From positions 1 through 64,000 of the forward strand of contig NZ_PJNH01000005.1 in assembly GCF_002844535.1 (NCBI RefSeq): DNA of 64,000 bases, given 5' to 3'. This DNA is from Halalkalibacillus sediminis (GTDB lineage Bacteria; Bacillota; Bacilli; Bacillales; Alkalibacillaceae). Shown piece after piece: positions 34,581 to 49,207 of the stretch (within the stretch, counting starts at the first letter, position 1; every line of letters begins with the position of its first letter). The notes below the pieces were generated by a model. It saw only the letters and a program-made list of their open reading frames with translations, had not been told where the DNA came from and ran no database searches. Both the position numbers and the translations under genes were made by a program.

Positions 34581-34943
34581 TTAGTCAACTAGTTCAATAA
34601 TCACCGTTTTTGCTCCATCACCTTTACGTTCGCCTAACTTCAAGATGCGTGTGTACCCACCTTGGCGTTCTTCGAATCGAGGAGCAATATCAGAGAATAA
34701 TTTTTGAATTGCGCTTTGTCCATCTTCATTAGCATCCGCTTGTCTTAGGTAAGACGCAGCTTGACGACGAGCATGAAGATCTCCACGTTTGCCAAGCGTA
34801 ATCATTTTCTCTACGACTGGGCGTAAAGCTTTTGCTTTAGCTTCTGTAGTTTCAATGCGTTCATGAACTAGCAGATCTGTAGCAAGATTACGTAGCATTG
34901 CTTTTCGTTGCGAACTCGTACGACCTAGTTTAGCTTGTGACAT
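34581..34943 (-). CDS. rplQ: 50S ribosomal protein L17
   Basis: Large-subunit protein near the peptide exit tunnel. It has 120 aa, with [20 protein letters not shown] and [20 protein letters not shown]. Last gene of the alpha operon, 48 bp after rpoA, with GGAGG upstream of the ATG. Followed by a strong terminator. Confidence 0.98.
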   Translation of the reverse strand: MSQAKLGRTSSQRKAMLRNLATDLLVHERIETTEAKAKALRPVVEKMITLGKRGDLHARRQAASYLRQADANEDGQSAIQKLFSDIAPRFEERQGGYTRILKLGERKGDGAKTVIIELVD

Positions 34944-34991
34944 TCTTAAAAACCTCCTTTACCAGGAATTACTCTTTGGTTGTTCTCTATA

Positions 34992-35936
34992 TTAATCGTC
35001 TTTGCGTAAGCCTAAGCTTAAGTCTTCAAGCTTATACTTGACTTCATCGAGAGATTTACGTCCTAAGTTACGAACTTTCATCATATCTTCTTCAGACTTT
35101 TGTGTTAGTTCATGCACGGTATTGATCCCTGCACGCTTCAGGCAATTATAAGAACGGACCGATAAATCCAATTCTTCAATTGTCATTTCTAACACTTTTT
35201 CTTTCTGGTCTTCTTCTTTTTCAACCATAATCTCCGCATTTTGTGCTTCATCAGTTAAACCGACGAATACATTTAGATGCTCCATGTAAATCTTCGCACC
35301 TAGAGAAACAGCTTCTTCAGGGCGAATACTTCCATCTGTCCAAACATCCAATGTCAATTTATCAAAATTTGTAATCTGTCCTACACGCGTATTTTCCACT
35401 TGGTAAGTGACGCGCTGAACAGGAGTGAAGATCGAATCAATCGGGATTACACCAATCGCTTGCTCATCATTTTTGTTAGAATCTGCAGGACGGTATCCGC
35501 GACCTTTTTCAGCGAAAATTCTCATACTTAATTTGCCATTACCGGAGATAGTGGCAATCTTTAAGTCCGGGTTTAGAATTTCAACATCACTATCATGTTG
35601 AATGTCAGCTGCCGTTACTTCGCCCTCACCTTTAACTTCTAATTCTAATGTCTTTTGATCATCAGAATAGATTTTCAATGCTAACTTTTTCAAGTTAAGA
35701 ATGATTGTCGTTACGTCTTCCACGACATAATCCAACGTTGAAAATTCGTGTAATGCACCGTCGATCTGAACTGAAGTAACTGCTGCTCCTGGAAGAGAGG
35801 ACAATAAGATACGACGCAAGGAGTTCCCCATAGTTGTACCATATCCACGTTCTAATGGTTCGATGACAAATTTTCCGAATTTAGCATCTTCACTAACTTC
35901 AATCGTTTCAACTCTCGGTTTTTCAATTTCGATCAT
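34992..35936 (-). CDS. rpoA: DNA-directed RNA polymerase subunit alpha
   Basis: Dimerises to nucleate RNA polymerase assembly; its C-terminal domain contacts activators and UP elements. It has 314 aa, the Bacillus length. The N-terminal assembly domain (about 1-225, [20 protein letters not shown]) is joined by an acidic linker to the C-terminal domain (about 245-314, [20 protein letters not shown]). Confidence 0.98.
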   Translation of the reverse strand: MIEIEKPRVETIEVSEDAKFGKFVIEPLERGYGTTMGNSLRRILLSSLPGAAVTSVQIDGALHEFSTLDYVVEDVTTIILNLKKLALKIYSDDQKTLELEVKGEGEVTAADIQHDSDVEILNPDLKIATISGNGKLSMRIFAEKGRGYRPADSNKNDEQAIGVIPIDSIFTPVQRVTYQVENTRVGQITNFDKLTLDVWTDGSIRPEEAVSLGAKIYMEHLNVFVGLTDEAQNAEIMVEKEEDQKEKVLEMTIEELDLSVRSYNCLKRAGINTVHELTQKSEEDMMKVRNLGRKSLDEVKYKLEDLSLGLRKDD

Positions 35937-36096
35937 TCGACTAAACCCTCCTTCAAAACGTCGAATAACGGCGATACAAAGCTGTACCCCCGAAATTCCT
36001 CTACAAGATGAAAATCTTCCACCTTGAATTTCCGTGCAAAGCTTTTAAGCTATCATAACCCATTATAGACAGGGCGACAAATTCTCATACTACAAT

Positions 36097-36495
36097 TTAT
36101 ACACGACGACGTTTTGGTGGACGGCAACCATTGTGTGGTACAGGTGTAACATCAACAATTGCAGTGATTTCTAGACCTGCAGCCTGTAACGAACGAATAG
36201 CCGCTTCACGGCCTGCACCTGGACCTTTAACATTAACTTCAATAGTTTGCATGCCATTTTCTTGTGCTGATTTCGCCGCAACTTCAGATGCCATTTGTGC
36301 TGCGAATGGTGTTGATTTACGAGACCCTTTGAATCCAAGAGCTCCCGCACTGCTCCATGCTACAGCATTACCATTTGGATCAGTGATTGTCACAATCGTG
36401 TTATTGAAAGTAGAACGAATGTGTGCGACCCCTGATTCTATATTCTTTTTCACACGACGCTTTCTGCGTGTAGTAGTTTTACCTTTACGAGCCAT
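36097..36495 (-). CDS. rpsK: 30S ribosomal protein S11
   Basis: Small-subunit platform protein contacting the E-site mRNA region. It has 132 aa, with [18 protein letters not shown] and the tail [18 protein letters not shown]. Follows rpsM by 25 bp, with a ribosome site of the GGAGG type; rpoA follows after a 160-bp gap. Confidence 0.98.
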   Translation of the reverse strand: MARKGKTTTRRKRRVKKNIESGVAHIRSTFNNTIVTITDPNGNAVAWSSAGALGFKGSRKSTPFAAQMASEVAAKSAQENGMQTIEVNVKGPGAGREAAIRSLQAAGLEITAIVDVTPVPHNGCRPPKRRRV

Positions 36496-36520
36496 GGCTA
36501 AGCATACCTCCTTCTAACGA

Positions 36521-36886
36521 TTATTTTTTCTTATTAGCTACTGTACGACGAGGACCTTTACGAGTTCGTGAGTTGTTTTTAGTTTTTTGACCACGAACTG
36601 GCAATCCACGACGATGACGGATTCCTCTATATGATCCGATTTCGATCAAGCGTTTGATGTTCAATGACGTTTCACGACGAAGATCACCTTCAACCGTGAA
36701 GTTTTCGATTTCACGACGGATGTTAGTCAATTCGTCTTCAGTTAGGTCACGAACACGAGTATTTTCAGAAACATCAGCAGCTTTCAAGATATCTTGAGCT
36801 GTTGTTTTTCCAATACCATATACATACGTTAATGCGATGACAACACGCTTATCACGTGGAATGTCTATACCTGCAACACGTGCCAT
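36521..36886 (-). CDS. rpsM: 30S ribosomal protein S13
   Basis: Head protein forming intersubunit bridges and touching P-site tRNA. The family start [14 protein letters not shown] is the ATG at 36886 (121 aa), with AAGGAGG 11 nt upstream; an in-frame GTG at 36898 is less likely. Contains the helix-two-turn-helix and the basic C-terminal tail with [14 protein letters not shown]. Confidence 0.97.
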   Translation of the reverse strand: MARVAGIDIPRDKRVVIALTYVYGIGKTTAQDILKAADVSENTRVRDLTEDELTNIRREIENFTVEGDLRRETSLNIKRLIEIGSYRGIRHRRGLPVRGQKTKNNSRTRKGPRRTVANKKK

Positions 36887-36909
36887 AAGGACATGCACCT
36901 CCTTAAGAT

Positions 36910-37038
<129 letters not shown>

Positions 37039-37053
37039 TTAGATCGGAGTTTG

Positions 37054-37272
37054 TTATTTGTAACGATAAGTGATTCGACCTCTAGATAGATCATAAGGTG
37101 ACATCTCTACGGTTACTTTGTCTCCAGGCAGAATTCGAATGAAGTGCATACGAATTTTACCGGATACATGTGCAAGGATTTCGTGTCCATTTTCCAACTC
37201 TACTTTAAACATTGCGTTTGGTAAAGTCTCAAGGACCGTTCCTTCCATCTCGATTACATCATCTTTCGCCAT
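37054..37272 (-). CDS. infA: translation initiation factor IF-1
   Basis: Binds the 30S A site and assists IF-2 and IF-3 during initiation. It is a 72-aa OB-fold with [20 protein letters not shown] and [20 protein letters not shown]. The start overlaps the upstream KOW-domain gene by 14 bp. Located in the spc/alpha junction of the ribosomal cluster, its standard place. Confidence 0.98.
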   Translation of the reverse strand: MAKDDVIEMEGTVLETLPNAMFKVELENGHEILAHVSGKIRMHFIRILPGDKVTVEMSPYDLSRGRITYRYK

Positions 37273-37588
37273 CGAGCAGATCTCCCTTCTTCCAATCTGT
37301 CAGCAATTCATTTACAAATTTTGATATTGCAAAGCGAAGTTTACCATTGGTCACTCGACCAGTTTCCAACAGACTATTTCTCACTTCTGGTGAAATATAG
37401 TCCATCAATTCTATATGATGAAGGTTCTTTCGTTTCGGTCGATCAAATTTCCTTTTTTCTCCGTCAGCAATCAGAACAAATCGTTCATCCAACTGACTGA
37501 TGATGATGGCAAATTGATCTAACTCCCTACCACGCTTCACCTTGACTAACTGTCCGACTTTAGGACTTCCCGACTCTCCATCGCCCAA
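37259..37588 (-). CDS. KOW domain-containing RNA-binding protein (L14e-like, YbzG family)
   Basis: A 109-aa basic protein with an N-terminal KOW motif ([20 protein letters not shown]), related to archaeal/eukaryal ribosomal protein L14e. Its exact role in Bacilli is not settled; the position between map and infA is conserved in Bacillaceae. The start is TTG with AAGGTGA upstream; the stop overlaps infA. Confidence 0.85.
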   Translation of the reverse strand: MGDGESGSPKVGQLVKVKRGRELDQFAIIISQLDERFVLIADGEKRKFDRPKRKNLHHIELMDYISPEVRNSLLETGRVTNGKLRFAISKFVNELLTDWKKGDLLDGER

Positions 37589-37604
37589 TCATAATCACCT
37601 TCAC

Positions 37605-39025
<1,421 letters not shown>

Positions 39026-39042
39026 TCACCGTTAACACGATT

Positions 39043-40335
39043 CTATTTAATGAAGCCTTTATAGTGGCGTTTCACTAATTGGCTCTCCAATTGTTTCATT
39101 GTATTCAATGCCACACCAACTACAATCAGTAGACTTGTTCCGCCAATTTGAACGGCTGCTGGTAGACTTGCAATACTTCCCAAGATAATTGGGAATATAG
39201 AAACAACTGCTAAGAATAATGCGCCAACGAATGTTAGGCGGTACATCACACGAGTCAAATAAGTCTCTGTGTTTTTACCAGGACGAATACCTGGAACATA
39301 TCCACCTTGTTTTTGTAAGTTTTCTGCCATTTGTTCAGGGTTAACTTGAACAAATGTGTAGAAGTAGGTAAATGCAATGATCAATGCAACATAAATCACC
39401 ATTCCAACTGGCTCTGTGTAATCAAAGATATATTGGATGGTGCTTGCAATTGAACTATCTTCAAAAAACCCTGCAATTGTCTGAGGTGCAATTATGAATG
39501 AGATCGCAAAGATAATCGGAATTACCCCTGCAGCATTCACTTTTAACGGTAAATGCGTTGAGTGTCCTCCAACAGGTGAGCGGTTAACCGTTCTCTTCGC
39601 ATATTGGATCGGAATCTTACGTAATGCTTGTTGGATGAAAATAACACCCACGATTACTGCAATTACTACTAATAAAATGATACCCAATACTGCCAAGTTT
39701 AAGAACAATTGATCTCCTGCACCAGAAATATATTGCTCATATAACTGGTTCACACCGTTAGGGATTGCTGCTACGATACCAGCAAAAATCAAGATTGAAA
39801 TCCCGTTTCCTACTCCGTATTCAGTAATTTGCTCACCCAACCACATTAAGAATGTCGTTCCACCTGTCAACACTACCGCAATGATGAAATAAGTCATTGG
39901 GTTCGGGTCTGAAATAAGAGACCCTTGAGTCATATAGTTGAAACCGACAGACATTCCAATCGCTTGGATGAATGCAAGAATGACTGTGAAATACCGCGTG
40001 AACTGAGCTAGTTTACGACGTCCAACCTCACCTTGCTTACGCCACTCAGTGAATTTAGGTACAACATCCATCTGCAATAGTTGCATGATGATGGCTGCTG
40101 TAATGTATGGGAAAATACCCATCGCAAACACTGAGAATTGACTTAGGGCTCCACCACCAAAGGTGTTAATGAAGCCAAAAGCATTGACCTCGTTCATAAG
40201 ATCTAATGCTTCTTTGTCTGTAAATGGTACAGGAATAAATGTACCGATTCTGAAAACAACTAATATCGCAAGTGTGAAAAGGATTTTCCGACGAATGTCA
40301 GCTACGCGAAATAAGTTGGACAATGTCCCGAACAT
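39043..40335 (-). CDS. secY: preprotein translocase subunit SecY
   Basis: Forms the protein-conducting channel in the cytoplasmic membrane with SecE and SecG. It has 430 aa and ten membrane helices, with the family signature FGGGALSQFSVFAMGIFPYI and the cytoplasmic loop RKIPIQYAKR. Its start overlaps the rplO stop by one base, linking its translation to ribosomal protein synthesis. Confidence 0.98.
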   Translation of the reverse strand: MFGTLSNLFRVADIRRKILFTLAILVVFRIGTFIPVPFTDKEALDLMNEVNAFGFINTFGGGALSQFSVFAMGIFPYITAAIIMQLLQMDVVPKFTEWRKQGEVGRRKLAQFTRYFTVILAFIQAIGMSVGFNYMTQGSLISDPNPMTYFIIAVVLTGGTTFLMWLGEQITEYGVGNGISILIFAGIVAAIPNGVNQLYEQYISGAGDQLFLNLAVLGIILLVVIAVIVGVIFIQQALRKIPIQYAKRTVNRSPVGGHSTHLPLKVNAAGVIPIIFAISFIIAPQTIAGFFEDSSIASTIQYIFDYTEPVGMVIYVALIIAFTYFYTFVQVNPEQMAENLQKQGGYVPGIRPGKNTETYLTRVMYRLTFVGALFLAVVSIFPIILGSIASLPAAVQIGGTSLLIVVGVALNTMKQLESQLVKRHYKGFIK

Positions 40336-40775
40336 TAAATCACCTCAGTTTGACCGCCCGCCGCTTCTACAGCTTCTTTCGCAGAAGCAGAGAACTTATG
40401 CGCTTTAACAGTTAATTTTTTCTCTAGGCTACCATTGCCTAGGATTTTTACTCCTGCCTTCACCTTGCTGATTACTCCTGATTCGACTAGCAATTCTGGA
40501 GTTACTTCTGTACCCTCATCGAAACGATTCAACGTCTCTAGGTTAACAATTGAATAATCTTTACGGTTCACGTTTGTGAAACCACGTTTAGGTAAACGTT
40601 GGAATAGAGGCATTTGACCACCTTCGAAACCTGGACGAACACCGCCGCCTGAACGAGCTTTTTGTCCTTTGTGTCCACGGCCAGAAGTTTTACCATTACC
40701 TGAAGCCATTCCACGCCCTACACGGTTACGTTTCTTACGTGTACCTTCACTTCTTTTTAACTCATGAAGTTTCAT
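40335..40775 (-). CDS. rplO: 50S ribosomal protein L15
   Basis: Late-assembly large-subunit protein. It has 146 aa, with [20 protein letters not shown] and the Gly-rich [20 protein letters not shown]. Between rpmD and secY in the spc operon, with GGAGG upstream. Confidence 0.98.
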   Translation of the reverse strand: MKLHELKRSEGTRKKRNRVGRGMASGNGKTSGRGHKGQKARSGGGVRPGFEGGQMPLFQRLPKRGFTNVNRKDYSIVNLETLNRFDEGTEVTPELLVESGVISKVKAGVKILGNGSLEKKLTVKAHKFSASAKEAVEAAGGQTEVI

Positions 40776-40805
40776 TCGAGCACCTCCTCTTAACGTTATT
40801 CTTTA

Positions 40806-40991
40806 TTATGCTTCACTGACTGTTACGAGATGGGATACTTTATCAACCATTCCGCGAATAGTTGGTGTATCTTCATGAACAACCGTTTGATGAATCTTAT
40901 TTAAGCCCAATGCTTTTACAGTGTCTTTTTGAGCTTGTTGTCTCCCAATAACGCTACGTGTGAGGGTGATTTCTAATTTGTTGTTAGCCAT
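40806..40991 (-). CDS. rpmD: 50S ribosomal protein L30
   Basis: Small large-subunit protein of 61 aa ([39 protein letters not shown]). Position after rpsE and before rplO is the standard spc order; the ribosome site AGGAGGG precedes the ATG. Confidence 0.98.
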   Translation of the reverse strand: MANNKLEITLTRSVIGRQQAQKDTVKALGLNKIHQTVVHEDTPTIRGMVDKVSHLVTVSEA

Positions 40992-41004
40992 GTCATATCC
41001 CTCC

Positions 41005-41532
<528 letters not shown>

Positions 41533-41895
41533 TTAAAATTGCAATCCTGCTTCGCGAGCCGATTCAGCAAGTGCTTTTACACGACCGTGATATAAGTAAC
41601 CCCCGCGATCAAATACAACTGATTGATATCCTTTGTCTACTGCACGTTTAGCGATTAGTTCGCCAACCTTTTTAGCAGCTTCCACATTACCCGTTCCTTC
41701 GTTATTGAATTCTGGATCTACTGTAGATGCACTTACTAATGTTTGACCAGCGATATCATCAATAAGTTGTGCATACATGTGTTTATTTGAACGGTACACG
41801 TTTAAGCGTGGACGCTCGTTTGTACCGAAAAGATTACGACGTAAACGATAGTGACGCTTTTTACGGACAGCGTTCTTATCTTGCTTCGTGATCAT
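41533..41895 (-). CDS. rplR: 50S ribosomal protein L18
   Basis: 5S rRNA-binding protein of the central protuberance. It has 120 aa, with [18 protein letters not shown] and the C-terminal [20 protein letters not shown]. Follows rplF in the spc operon, 32 bp downstream of it. Confidence 0.98.
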   Translation of the reverse strand: MITKQDKNAVRKKRHYRLRRNLFGTNERPRLNVYRSNKHMYAQLIDDIAGQTLVSASTVDPEFNNEGTGNVEAAKKVGELIAKRAVDKGYQSVVFDRGGYLYHGRVKALAESAREAGLQF

Positions 41896-41927
41896 CTAGG
41901 TCACTCCTTCCTATCTCTTAACGGATA

Positions 41928-42464
41928 TTATTTAGCAGTTTTACCTTCTTTACGACGTACATGTTCACCTTCATAACGAACACCTTTACCTTTATAAGGT
42001 TCTGGAGTACGAATTGAGCGAATATTAGCCGCAACTGCTCCTACTTTTTCTTTATCGATTCCTTTAACAACAATCTTCGTGTTTGAAGGTACTTCAATAT
42101 CGACACCTTCTAATGGCTCCATCTCTACAGGGTGAGAATAACCAGCGTTTACCACTAGCTTCTTACCTTGCATCTGAGCACGGTAACCGACACCTTGAAC
42201 TTCTAATGCTTTTTCAAAGCCGTTAGTAACACCTTCAACCATGTTACCGATCAAGCTACGCGTTGTACCATGCAGAGAACGATGAAGCTTAGAGTCGCTT
42301 GGACGTTCTACAGTCAACACGTTGTCATTTATATTGATGGTCATATCTTCGTGCAATTCACGAGTCAATTCCCCTTTTGGTCCTTTAACCGTAACTACGT
42401 TGTTATCTAATTTGATCTCAACCCCGCTCGGAATTTCTAAATGTTTCAAACCTACACGTGACAT
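41928..42464 (-). CDS. rplF: 50S ribosomal protein L6
   Basis: Binds helix 97 of 23S rRNA near the factor-binding site. It has 178 aa in two similar domains, with the signature [20 protein letters not shown] at the C-terminus. GGAGGTG upstream of the ATG. Confidence 0.98.
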   Translation of the reverse strand: MSRVGLKHLEIPSGVEIKLDNNVVTVKGPKGELTRELHEDMTININDNVLTVERPSDSKLHRSLHGTTRSLIGNMVEGVTNGFEKALEVQGVGYRAQMQGKKLVVNAGYSHPVEMEPLEGVDIEVPSNTKIVVKGIDKEKVGAVAANIRSIRTPEPYKGKGVRYEGEHVRRKEGKTAK

Positions 42465-42494
42465 ACATTACACCTCCTGACTAAACAGTATTCA

Positions 42495-42893
42495 TTACCA
42501 AATGTAAGCTAAGACTTCGCCGCCTATTGCTTGTTGACGTGCTTCTTTATCCGTTAAAACACCATTAGATGTTGATACTACCGCAATACCTAAACCATTT
42601 AGTACGCGAGGCAGTTCATCTGACTTCGCGTAAACGCGTAGTCCTGGTTTACTGATTCTTTTGATTCCTGAAATTACTCGGTCATTATCACCGCTATATT
42701 TCAAGAATAGGCGTAGAACACCTTGTTTACTATCTTCAATATATTCGTAATCGCGAATGAAACCTTCACGCTTCAAAATATCAACAATGTCTTTTTTCAG
42801 TTTAGAAGCAGGTACCTCTAACTGATCATGACGTACCATGTTTGCATTACGAATTCTTGTTAGCATATCCGCAATTGGATCTGTCATTGCCAT
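42495..42893 (-). CDS. rpsH: 30S ribosomal protein S8
   Basis: Central-domain 16S rRNA binder. It has 132 aa, with [20 protein letters not shown] and the C-terminal motif [20 protein letters not shown]. In E. coli S8 represses the spc operon; whether that holds here is not visible. Confidence 0.98.
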   Translation of the reverse strand: MAMTDPIADMLTRIRNANMVRHDQLEVPASKLKKDIVDILKREGFIRDYEYIEDSKQGVLRLFLKYSGDNDRVISGIKRISKPGLRVYAKSDELPRVLNGLGIAVVSTSNGVLTDKEARQQAIGGEVLAYIW

Positions 42894-42923
42894 TTGTACA
42901 TTACCTCCTTCCCCACGATGGGA

Positions 42924-43136
<213 letters not shown>

Positions 43137-43676
43137 TTACTGTTTGAATGGCATTCCCATTTGAGCTAGAAGTTCACGTCCTTCTTCGTCTGTATCAGCT
43201 GTTGTTACGATAACAACATCCATACCACGAACTTTGTTTACTTGATCATAATCGATTTCCGGGAAAATTAACTGTTCTTTAACACCTAGTGTGTAGTTAC
43301 CGCGACCGTCAAACGCCTTGCTTGAGATTCCACGGAAGTCACGTACACGAGGTAGAGATACAGCAATAAGTTTCTCAAGAAACTCATACATACGCTCGCC
43401 ACGTAGAGTAACTTTCGTACCAATCGGCATTCCTTCACGTAAACGGAAACCAGCGATTGATTTCTTAGCGCGAGTAACTGTAGGTTTTTGACCGGAAATA
43501 AGTGATAATTCCTCTACAGCATTGTCAAGCGATTTTGAATTAGAAACAGCGTCACCAACACCCATGTTGATTACGACTTTCTCAATTCTTGGCGCTTGCA
43601 TAACTGAATTGTATTCAAATTTATTCACTAAAGATGGTACAATTTCTTCGTTATATTTTTGTTTTAGTGCGTTCAT
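43137..43676 (-). CDS. rplE: 50S ribosomal protein L5
   Basis: 5S rRNA-binding protein that also touches P-site tRNA. It has 179 aa, with [17 protein letters not shown] and [20 protein letters not shown]. Ribosome site GGAGGG lies before the ATG. Confidence 0.98.
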   Translation of the reverse strand: MNALKQKYNEEIVPSLVNKFEYNSVMQAPRIEKVVINMGVGDAVSNSKSLDNAVEELSLISGQKPTVTRAKKSIAGFRLREGMPIGTKVTLRGERMYEFLEKLIAVSLPRVRDFRGISSKAFDGRGNYTLGVKEQLIFPEIDYDQVNKVRGMDVVIVTTADTDEEGRELLAQMGMPFKQ

Positions 43677-43702
43677 GTGATAGCCCTCCTTTCGCAGCTA
43701 AA

Positions 43703-44014
43703 CTATTTATCTAAAGGTTCACCTGACTTCTTAGCAATGCGAATTTTTTTACCGTCGCGAACTTCATACCCTACACGAGTTGGTTCGCCTGTCTTTGAAT
43801 CTACTGGCATTACGTTTGAAACATGGATCGGAGCTTCTTGAGTTAAGATTCCGCCCTGCGGATTCTCTTGAGAAGGTTTCGCATGTTTTTTAACGTAATT
43901 GACGCCTTCTACTAACACGCGATCTTTCTTTGGAAAAGCTTCCAATACCGCGCCTTCTTTGCCTTTATCTTTACCTGAAATTACTACTACTTTATCGCCT
44001 TTCTTTACATGCAT
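43703..44014 (-). CDS. rplX: 50S ribosomal protein L24
   Basis: Assembly-initiating protein with an N-terminal KOW domain ([20 protein letters not shown]). The ATG at 44014 (103 aa) has AAGGAGG 10 nt upstream and matches the family start; the frame opens 12 codons earlier. Confidence 0.97.
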   Translation of the reverse strand: MHVKKGDKVVVISGKDKGKEGAVLEAFPKKDRVLVEGVNYVKKHAKPSQENPQGGILTQEAPIHVSNVMPVDSKTGEPTRVGYEVRDGKKIRIAKKSGEPLDK

Positions 44015-44050
44015 GAATCGTGCACCTCCTTGCAAGGCTTTGATTTTCAA

Positions 44051-44419
44051 TTATAAAACTTCTGGAGCTAATGATACGATCTTCATGAACTTGTTATCAC
44101 GTAATTCACGAGCTACCGGTCCAAAGATACGCGTTCCACTTGGACTTTTATCTTCACGTACAATTACTGCAGCGTTCTCATCGAAACGGATGTATGATCC
44201 ATCTTTACGACGAACACCACTCTTAGAACGTACGATTACTGCTCTAACTACTTCACCTTTTTTGACAACGCCACCTGGTGTAGCATTTTTTACGGAACAG
44301 ACGATTACATCGCCAATGTTAGCCGTTTTACGTCCAGATCCGCCCAATACTTTAATAGTTTGAACTTCACGAGCACCAGAGTTGTCAGCAACTTTTAATC
44401 GAGTTTCCTGTTGAATCAT
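44051..44419 (-). CDS. rplN: 50S ribosomal protein L14
   Basis: Large-subunit protein at the subunit interface. It has 122 aa, with [20 protein letters not shown] and the signature [20 protein letters not shown]. First gene of the spc group after rpsQ. Confidence 0.98.
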   Translation of the reverse strand: MIQQETRLKVADNSGAREVQTIKVLGGSGRKTANIGDVIVCSVKNATPGGVVKKGEVVRAVIVRSKSGVRRKDGSYIRFDENAAVIVREDKSPSGTRIFGPVARELRDNKFMKIVSLAPEVL

Positions 44420-44461
44420 ACGATTGTTACCTCCCTTCGGAATGCTTCCGAGCGAACATTA

Positions 44462-44725
44462 TTAAATAATGACGGCTTCTTCTACAACTTCTACTAGACG
44501 GAAACGTTTCGTTGCTGATAGCGGACGAGTTTCCATAATAGTTACAACATCACCATTTTTAGCTTGGTTGTTTTCATCATGAGTTTTGAATTTCTTAGAA
44601 TATTTAACACGCTTACCGTATAACGGGTGAAATTTATAAGTTTCAACAAGAACGGTAATTGTTTTATCCATTTTGTCAGAGATTACACGACCAGTGTAAG
44701 CTTTACGATTGTTGCGTTCTTCCAT
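44462..44725 (-). CDS. rpsQ: 30S ribosomal protein S17
   Basis: OB-fold primary binder of 16S rRNA. It has 87 aa, with [20 protein letters not shown] and [20 protein letters not shown]. Last gene of the S10 group, 21 bp after rpmC. Confidence 0.98.
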   Translation of the reverse strand: MEERNNRKAYTGRVISDKMDKTITVLVETYKFHPLYGKRVKYSKKFKTHDENNQAKNGDVVTIMETRPLSATKRFRLVEVVEEAVII

Positions 44726-44746
44726 TTGAGGGTGACCTCCTCTCGA

Positions 44747-45374
<628 letters not shown>

Positions 45375-45398
45375 ATTGCTGATCCCCCTTCCTTGTAA

Positions 45399-46034
45399 TT
45401 ATTTTTTAGTTGGAAGGACTTCTCCACGATAGATCCACACTTTTACACCTAATTTACCATAAGTAGTGTCTGCTTCTGCAGTTCCGTAATCGATGTCTGC
45501 ACGAAGTGTGTGAAGTGGTACAGTACCTTCGTTGTATTGTTCGGCACGAGCGATATCTGCTCCGCCTAGACGTCCTGAAACCTGTGTTTTAACACCTTTC
45601 GCACCTGAACGCATAGCACGCTGAATAGCTTGCTTCTGCACACGACGGAAAGATACACGGTTTTCTAGTTGACGCGCGATATTTTCAGCAACTAATGTCG
45701 CATCTAATTCTGGTTTTTTAACTTCAACGATGTTGATGTGAACACGTTTACCAGTTAATTCATTTAACTTTGTACGTAATGCTTCAACTTCTGATCCACC
45801 TTTACCAATAACCATTCCTGGCTTTGCAGTGTGGATAGAAATATTCACACGATTAGCAGCACGTTCAATTTCGATAGTTGAAACGGCTGAATCAGTTAGT
45901 CGGTTTTCAATATACTCACGAATTTCGATGTCTTCATGCAATAGCTCAGCATAGTTATTGCCACCATACCATTTAGATTCCCAATCGCGAATAACTCCTA
46001 CACGAAGACCTTTCGGGTTAATTTTTTGACCCAC
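45399..46034 (-). CDS. rpsC: 30S ribosomal protein S3
   Basis: Lines the mRNA entry tunnel. It has 211 aa, with an N-terminal type II KH domain ([20 protein letters not shown]) and the C-terminal [20 protein letters not shown]. Its ATG lies 3 bp after the rplV stop. Confidence 0.98.
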   Translation of the reverse strand: MGQKINPKGLRVGVIRDWESKWYGGNNYAELLHEDIEIREYIENRLTDSAVSTIEIERAANRVNISIHTAKPGMVIGKGGSEVEALRTKLNELTGKRVHINIVEVKKPELDATLVAENIARQLENRVSFRRVQKQAIQRAMRSGAKGVKTQVSGRLGGADIARAEQYNEGTVPLHTLRADIDYGTAEADTTYGKLGVKVWIYRGEVLPTKK

Positions 46035-46037
46035 TGA

Positions 46038-46382
46038 CTATCCCTCCTTTTTTTCTGATACCACAACGGTGATGTGGCTTGTGCGCTTGTTAATTGCGCT
46101 TGCACGCCCTTGTGCACGTGGGCGGAATCTTTTTAACGTTACACCTTCATTTACAAATGCTTGAGATACTACTAAGTTATCTGTATCTAACTCATAGTTG
46201 TGTTCAGCATTTGCTACTGCAGAGTTTAATACTTTCTCCACAATTGGTGATGCACCACGATTCGCATTCTTTAAGATCGCGATAGCTTCGCCAACATCTT
46301 TTCCTCGAATTAAATCGACAACTAAACGAGCTTTACGAGGAGCGATACGTACTGTTTTTGCTACAGCTTTGGCTTGTTGCAT
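46038..46382 (-). CDS. rplV: 50S ribosomal protein L22
   Basis: Its long beta-hairpin reaches the peptide exit tunnel at the macrolide site. It has 114 aa, with [20 protein letters not shown] and the hairpin [20 protein letters not shown] intact, with no sign of resistance indels. Confidence 0.98.
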   Translation of the reverse strand: MQQAKAVAKTVRIAPRKARLVVDLIRGKDVGEAIAILKNANRGASPIVEKVLNSAVANAEHNYELDTDNLVVSQAFVNEGVTLKRFRPRAQGRASAINKRTSHITVVVSEKKEG

Positions 46383-46402
46383 CTTGTGTTACCTCCTCTC
46401 AC

Positions 46403-46681
46403 CTATCGGTTTGTCTTTTTATCGTCGCCAGAGTGGCCTTTAAACGTTCTTGTTGGAGCGAATTCTCCAAGCTTGTGTCCGACCATATCTTCTGTGACAT
46501 AAACAGGTACATGTTTACGTCCATCATATACCGCAATTGTGTGCCCAACGAAGTGTGGGAAGATTGTAGAACGACGTGACCAAGTCTTGATGACCTGCTT
46601 TTTGTTGCTATCGTTCATTTCATCGACTTTCTTCAACAGATGGTCATCTGCAAAAGGTCCCTTTTTTAAACTACGACCCAT
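46403..46681 (-). CDS. rpsS: 30S ribosomal protein S19
   Basis: Head protein at the subunit interface. The family start [19 protein letters not shown] is the ATG at 46681 (92 aa), with AAGGAGG before it; the frame opens eight codons earlier. Signature [20 protein letters not shown] near the C-terminus. Confidence 0.97.
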   Translation of the reverse strand: MGRSLKKGPFADDHLLKKVDEMNDSNKKQVIKTWSRRSTIFPHFVGHTIAVYDGRKHVPVYVTEDMVGHKLGEFAPTRTFKGHSGDDKKTNR

Positions 46682-46735
46682 GTATAGTCCTCCTTCCGTA
46701 CTCAAGCAATGCTGAGAAGCATCAACTTGCTAAGA

Positions 46736-47575
46736 TTATTTCTTCTTTTTCTTACGACGGCGTACGATATATTTATCTGATGGTTTATTACGCTTACGAG
46801 TCTTAAGTCCAAGTGTTGGTTTGCCCCATGGTGACATTGGAGATGGAAGTCCGATTGGAGCTCTACCTTCACCACCACCGTGTGGGTGATCCGCAGGGTT
46901 CATAACAGAACCACGTACTGTAGGACGAATACCTTTCCAACGGCTACGGCCTGCTTTACCAACTTTAACTAGTTCATGCTCTAGATTACCTACTTGACCG
47001 ACTGTTGCACGGCAAGTTGATAGAATCATACGAGTTTCGCCTGATGATAGACGTACTAGTGTATATTTTTCTTCACGACCTAGGATTTGAGCTTGAGCTC
47101 CTGCTGAACGGACTAATTGTCCGCCACGTCCTGGCTTCAATTCGATGTTGTGTACGATAGTACCAACTGGAATGTTTTTAAGTTCTAATGAATTACCCAT
47201 TTTGATGTCAGCTTTTTCGCCTGACATGATCTCTTGGTCTACTTTTAGACCTTTAGGTGCAAGGATATAACGCTTTTCCCCGTCTACATATTTGATTAAA
47301 GCAATATTAGCAGAGCGGTTCGGGTCATATTCGATTGTAGCAACGCGACCTGGTATACCATCTTTGTCACGCTTGAAATCGATGACACGGTATTTACGTT
47401 TGTGTCCTCCACCCTGATGGCGAGTAGTTAATTTACCTTGGTTATTACGACCAGCATTCTTTTTAAGTGGTGTAAGCAAGGATTTTTCTGGAGTGTTCGT
47501 CGTGATCTCATCGTTTGTAAGAGTAGTCATGTGACGACGTCCATTTGTAATCGGCTTGTACTTCTTGATCGCCAT
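46736..47575 (-). CDS. rplB: 50S ribosomal protein L2
   Basis: Largest L protein, needed for subunit association and peptidyl transfer. It has 279 aa, with [20 protein letters not shown] and the conserved [20 protein letters not shown] containing the functional His. GGAGGG precedes the ATG. Confidence 0.98.
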   Translation of the reverse strand: MAIKKYKPITNGRRHMTTLTNDEITTNTPEKSLLTPLKKNAGRNNQGKLTTRHQGGGHKRKYRVIDFKRDKDGIPGRVATIEYDPNRSANIALIKYVDGEKRYILAPKGLKVDQEIMSGEKADIKMGNSLELKNIPVGTIVHNIELKPGRGGQLVRSAGAQAQILGREEKYTLVRLSSGETRMILSTCRATVGQVGNLEHELVKVGKAGRSRWKGIRPTVRGSVMNPADHPHGGGEGRAPIGLPSPMSPWGKPTLGLKTRKRNKPSDKYIVRRRKKKKK

Positions 47576-47617
47576 CTTTTTTCCCTCCTTTTAAGAATCT
47601 TTATTTTTTATTCCGAC

Positions 47618-47908
47618 TTAAGCACCTTCGAAGAAGTCTAATTCTTCACTGTCAGGTGTTAATGTTACGACTGCTTTTTTACGATCTGGGCGGAAACCAC
47701 CGTATCTTCCCATTCTTCTGAACTTACCTTTAAGGTTGATCGTATTAACTTTATCTACTTTTACACCGAAAATCATTTCTATTGCATGTTTGATTTCAGT
47801 TTTATTGGCATTCTTAGAAACTTCAAAAGTATATTTCTTTTCAGCCATTAAATCAGCAGATTGTTCTGTAATTACTGGGCGCTTTATAATATCTCTTGGT
47901 TCTTTCAT
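47618..47908 (-). CDS. rplW: 50S ribosomal protein L23
   Basis: Docking site for trigger factor and SRP at the tunnel exit. It has 96 aa, with [20 protein letters not shown] and [16 protein letters not shown]. Its ATG overlaps the rplD stop by one base. Confidence 0.98.
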   Translation of the reverse strand: MKEPRDIIKRPVITEQSADLMAEKKYTFEVSKNANKTEIKHAIEMIFGVKVDKVNTINLKGKFRRMGRYGGFRPDRKKAVVTLTPDSEELDFFEGA

Positions 47909-48531
47909 TATGCAAGCACCTCCCCTGCTTTTTCCGCTGCTTCTTTCGTGATAAACAGCTTGTCATGCTTAACCAAATCCAAAACGTTTACTTGATCTAA
48001 TGAAAGAACTTCAACATTTTGTAGGTTGTTTGCAGAACGTTCTACTACTTCGTCACGATCAGCAGTTACAATTAATACTTTTTTGCTAGCTTCAAAACTG
48101 CTTAGCATGTTAACAACTTCTTTTGTCTTAGGTGCTTCAATGCTTAATGAATCTAGTACAAAGATGTCGTCTGACTGTACTTTAGATGCATAAGCTGAAC
48201 GAAGCGCTAAGCGACGTACTTTTTTAGGTAGCTTGAAGCTATAGCTACGTGGTGTAGGGCCGAATACAACTCCTCCACCTACCCATTGTGGTGAACGGAT
48301 TGAACCTTGACGGGCACGACCTGTACCTTTTTGGCGCCATGGCTTGCGTCCTCCACCGCTTACTTCAGAGCGATTTTTAACTTTATGAGTTCCTTGGCGT
48401 AGGTTCGCTTGTTGCATAACGACAGCATCTTTCATTACTGATTCGTTTGGTTCGATACCAAACACGTTATCTGCAAGTTCAACATCACCAACTTTAGAAC
48501 CCGATTGGTTATATAGTGCTACTTTAGGCAT
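47908..48531 (-). CDS. rplD: 50S ribosomal protein L4
   Basis: Its loop lines the exit tunnel; in some bacteria L4 also represses the S10 operon by binding its leader. It has 207 aa, with the tunnel loop [20 protein letters not shown] unaltered. Confidence 0.98.
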   Translation of the reverse strand: MPKVALYNQSGSKVGDVELADNVFGIEPNESVMKDAVVMQQANLRQGTHKVKNRSEVSGGGRKPWRQKGTGRARQGSIRSPQWVGGGVVFGPTPRSYSFKLPKKVRRLALRSAYASKVQSDDIFVLDSLSIEAPKTKEVVNMLSSFEASKKVLIVTADRDEVVERSANNLQNVEVLSLDQVNVLDLVKHDKLFITKEAAEKAGEVLA

Positions 48532-48560
48532 GACATATCCTCCCTTCGTTAGTTATTTTG

Positions 48561-49187
48561 TTACGCCTTAACCGCACTTGCTATTTTAACGTAAGATTTT
48601 TTAGGTCCTGGGACATTACCTTTGATAAGGATCAAGCTGTTTTCAGCATCAACCTTAACAACTTCTAGGTTTTGAAGAGTTACTGTTTCTCCACCCATTT
48701 GTCCTGGAATCTTCTTACCTTTGAATACACGCATTGGGTCAATAACACCCATCGCACCTGGTCCACGGTGATAGTGAGAACCGTGAGTCATAGGTCCGCG
48801 AGATTGGTTGTGTCTCTTAATTGAACCTTGGAAACCTTTACCTTTAGAAGTTCCGGTTACATCAACCATTTGACCTGCTTCGAACATATCCACACTCAAT
48901 TCTTGGCCGACTTCAAAGTCGTCAAGATTTGCGTTACGGATTTCGCGAACGAAGCGCTTAGGTGTTGCACTAGCTTTATCCGCATGGCCTTTCTCAGCTT
49001 TTCTGATTCGATTTGCTTTTTGGTCAGCAAAACCGATTTGTACAGCTTCGTAGCCATCGTTTTCCATTGTCTTCTTTTGAAGAACAACGTTTCCTTCTGC
49101 TTGAATCACTGTTACAGGAACTAATTCACCATTCTCAGAGAATAGTTGAGTCATTCCAACTTTACGTCCTAAGATTCCTTGCGCCAT
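48561..49187 (-). CDS. rplC: 50S ribosomal protein L3
   Basis: Early-assembly protein with a loop at the peptidyl transferase centre. It has 208 aa, with [20 protein letters not shown] and [20 protein letters not shown]. Follows rpsJ by 20 bp with GGAGGTG as ribosome site. Confidence 0.98.
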   Translation of the reverse strand: MAQGILGRKVGMTQLFSENGELVPVTVIQAEGNVVLQKKTMENDGYEAVQIGFADQKANRIRKAEKGHADKASATPKRFVREIRNANLDDFEVGQELSVDMFEAGQMVDVTGTSKGKGFQGSIKRHNQSRGPMTHGSHYHRGPGAMGVIDPMRVFKGKKIPGQMGGETVTLQNLEVVKVDAENSLILIKGNVPGPKKSYVKIASAVKA

Positions 49188-49207
49188 CCGTTACACCTCC
49201 TATAAAT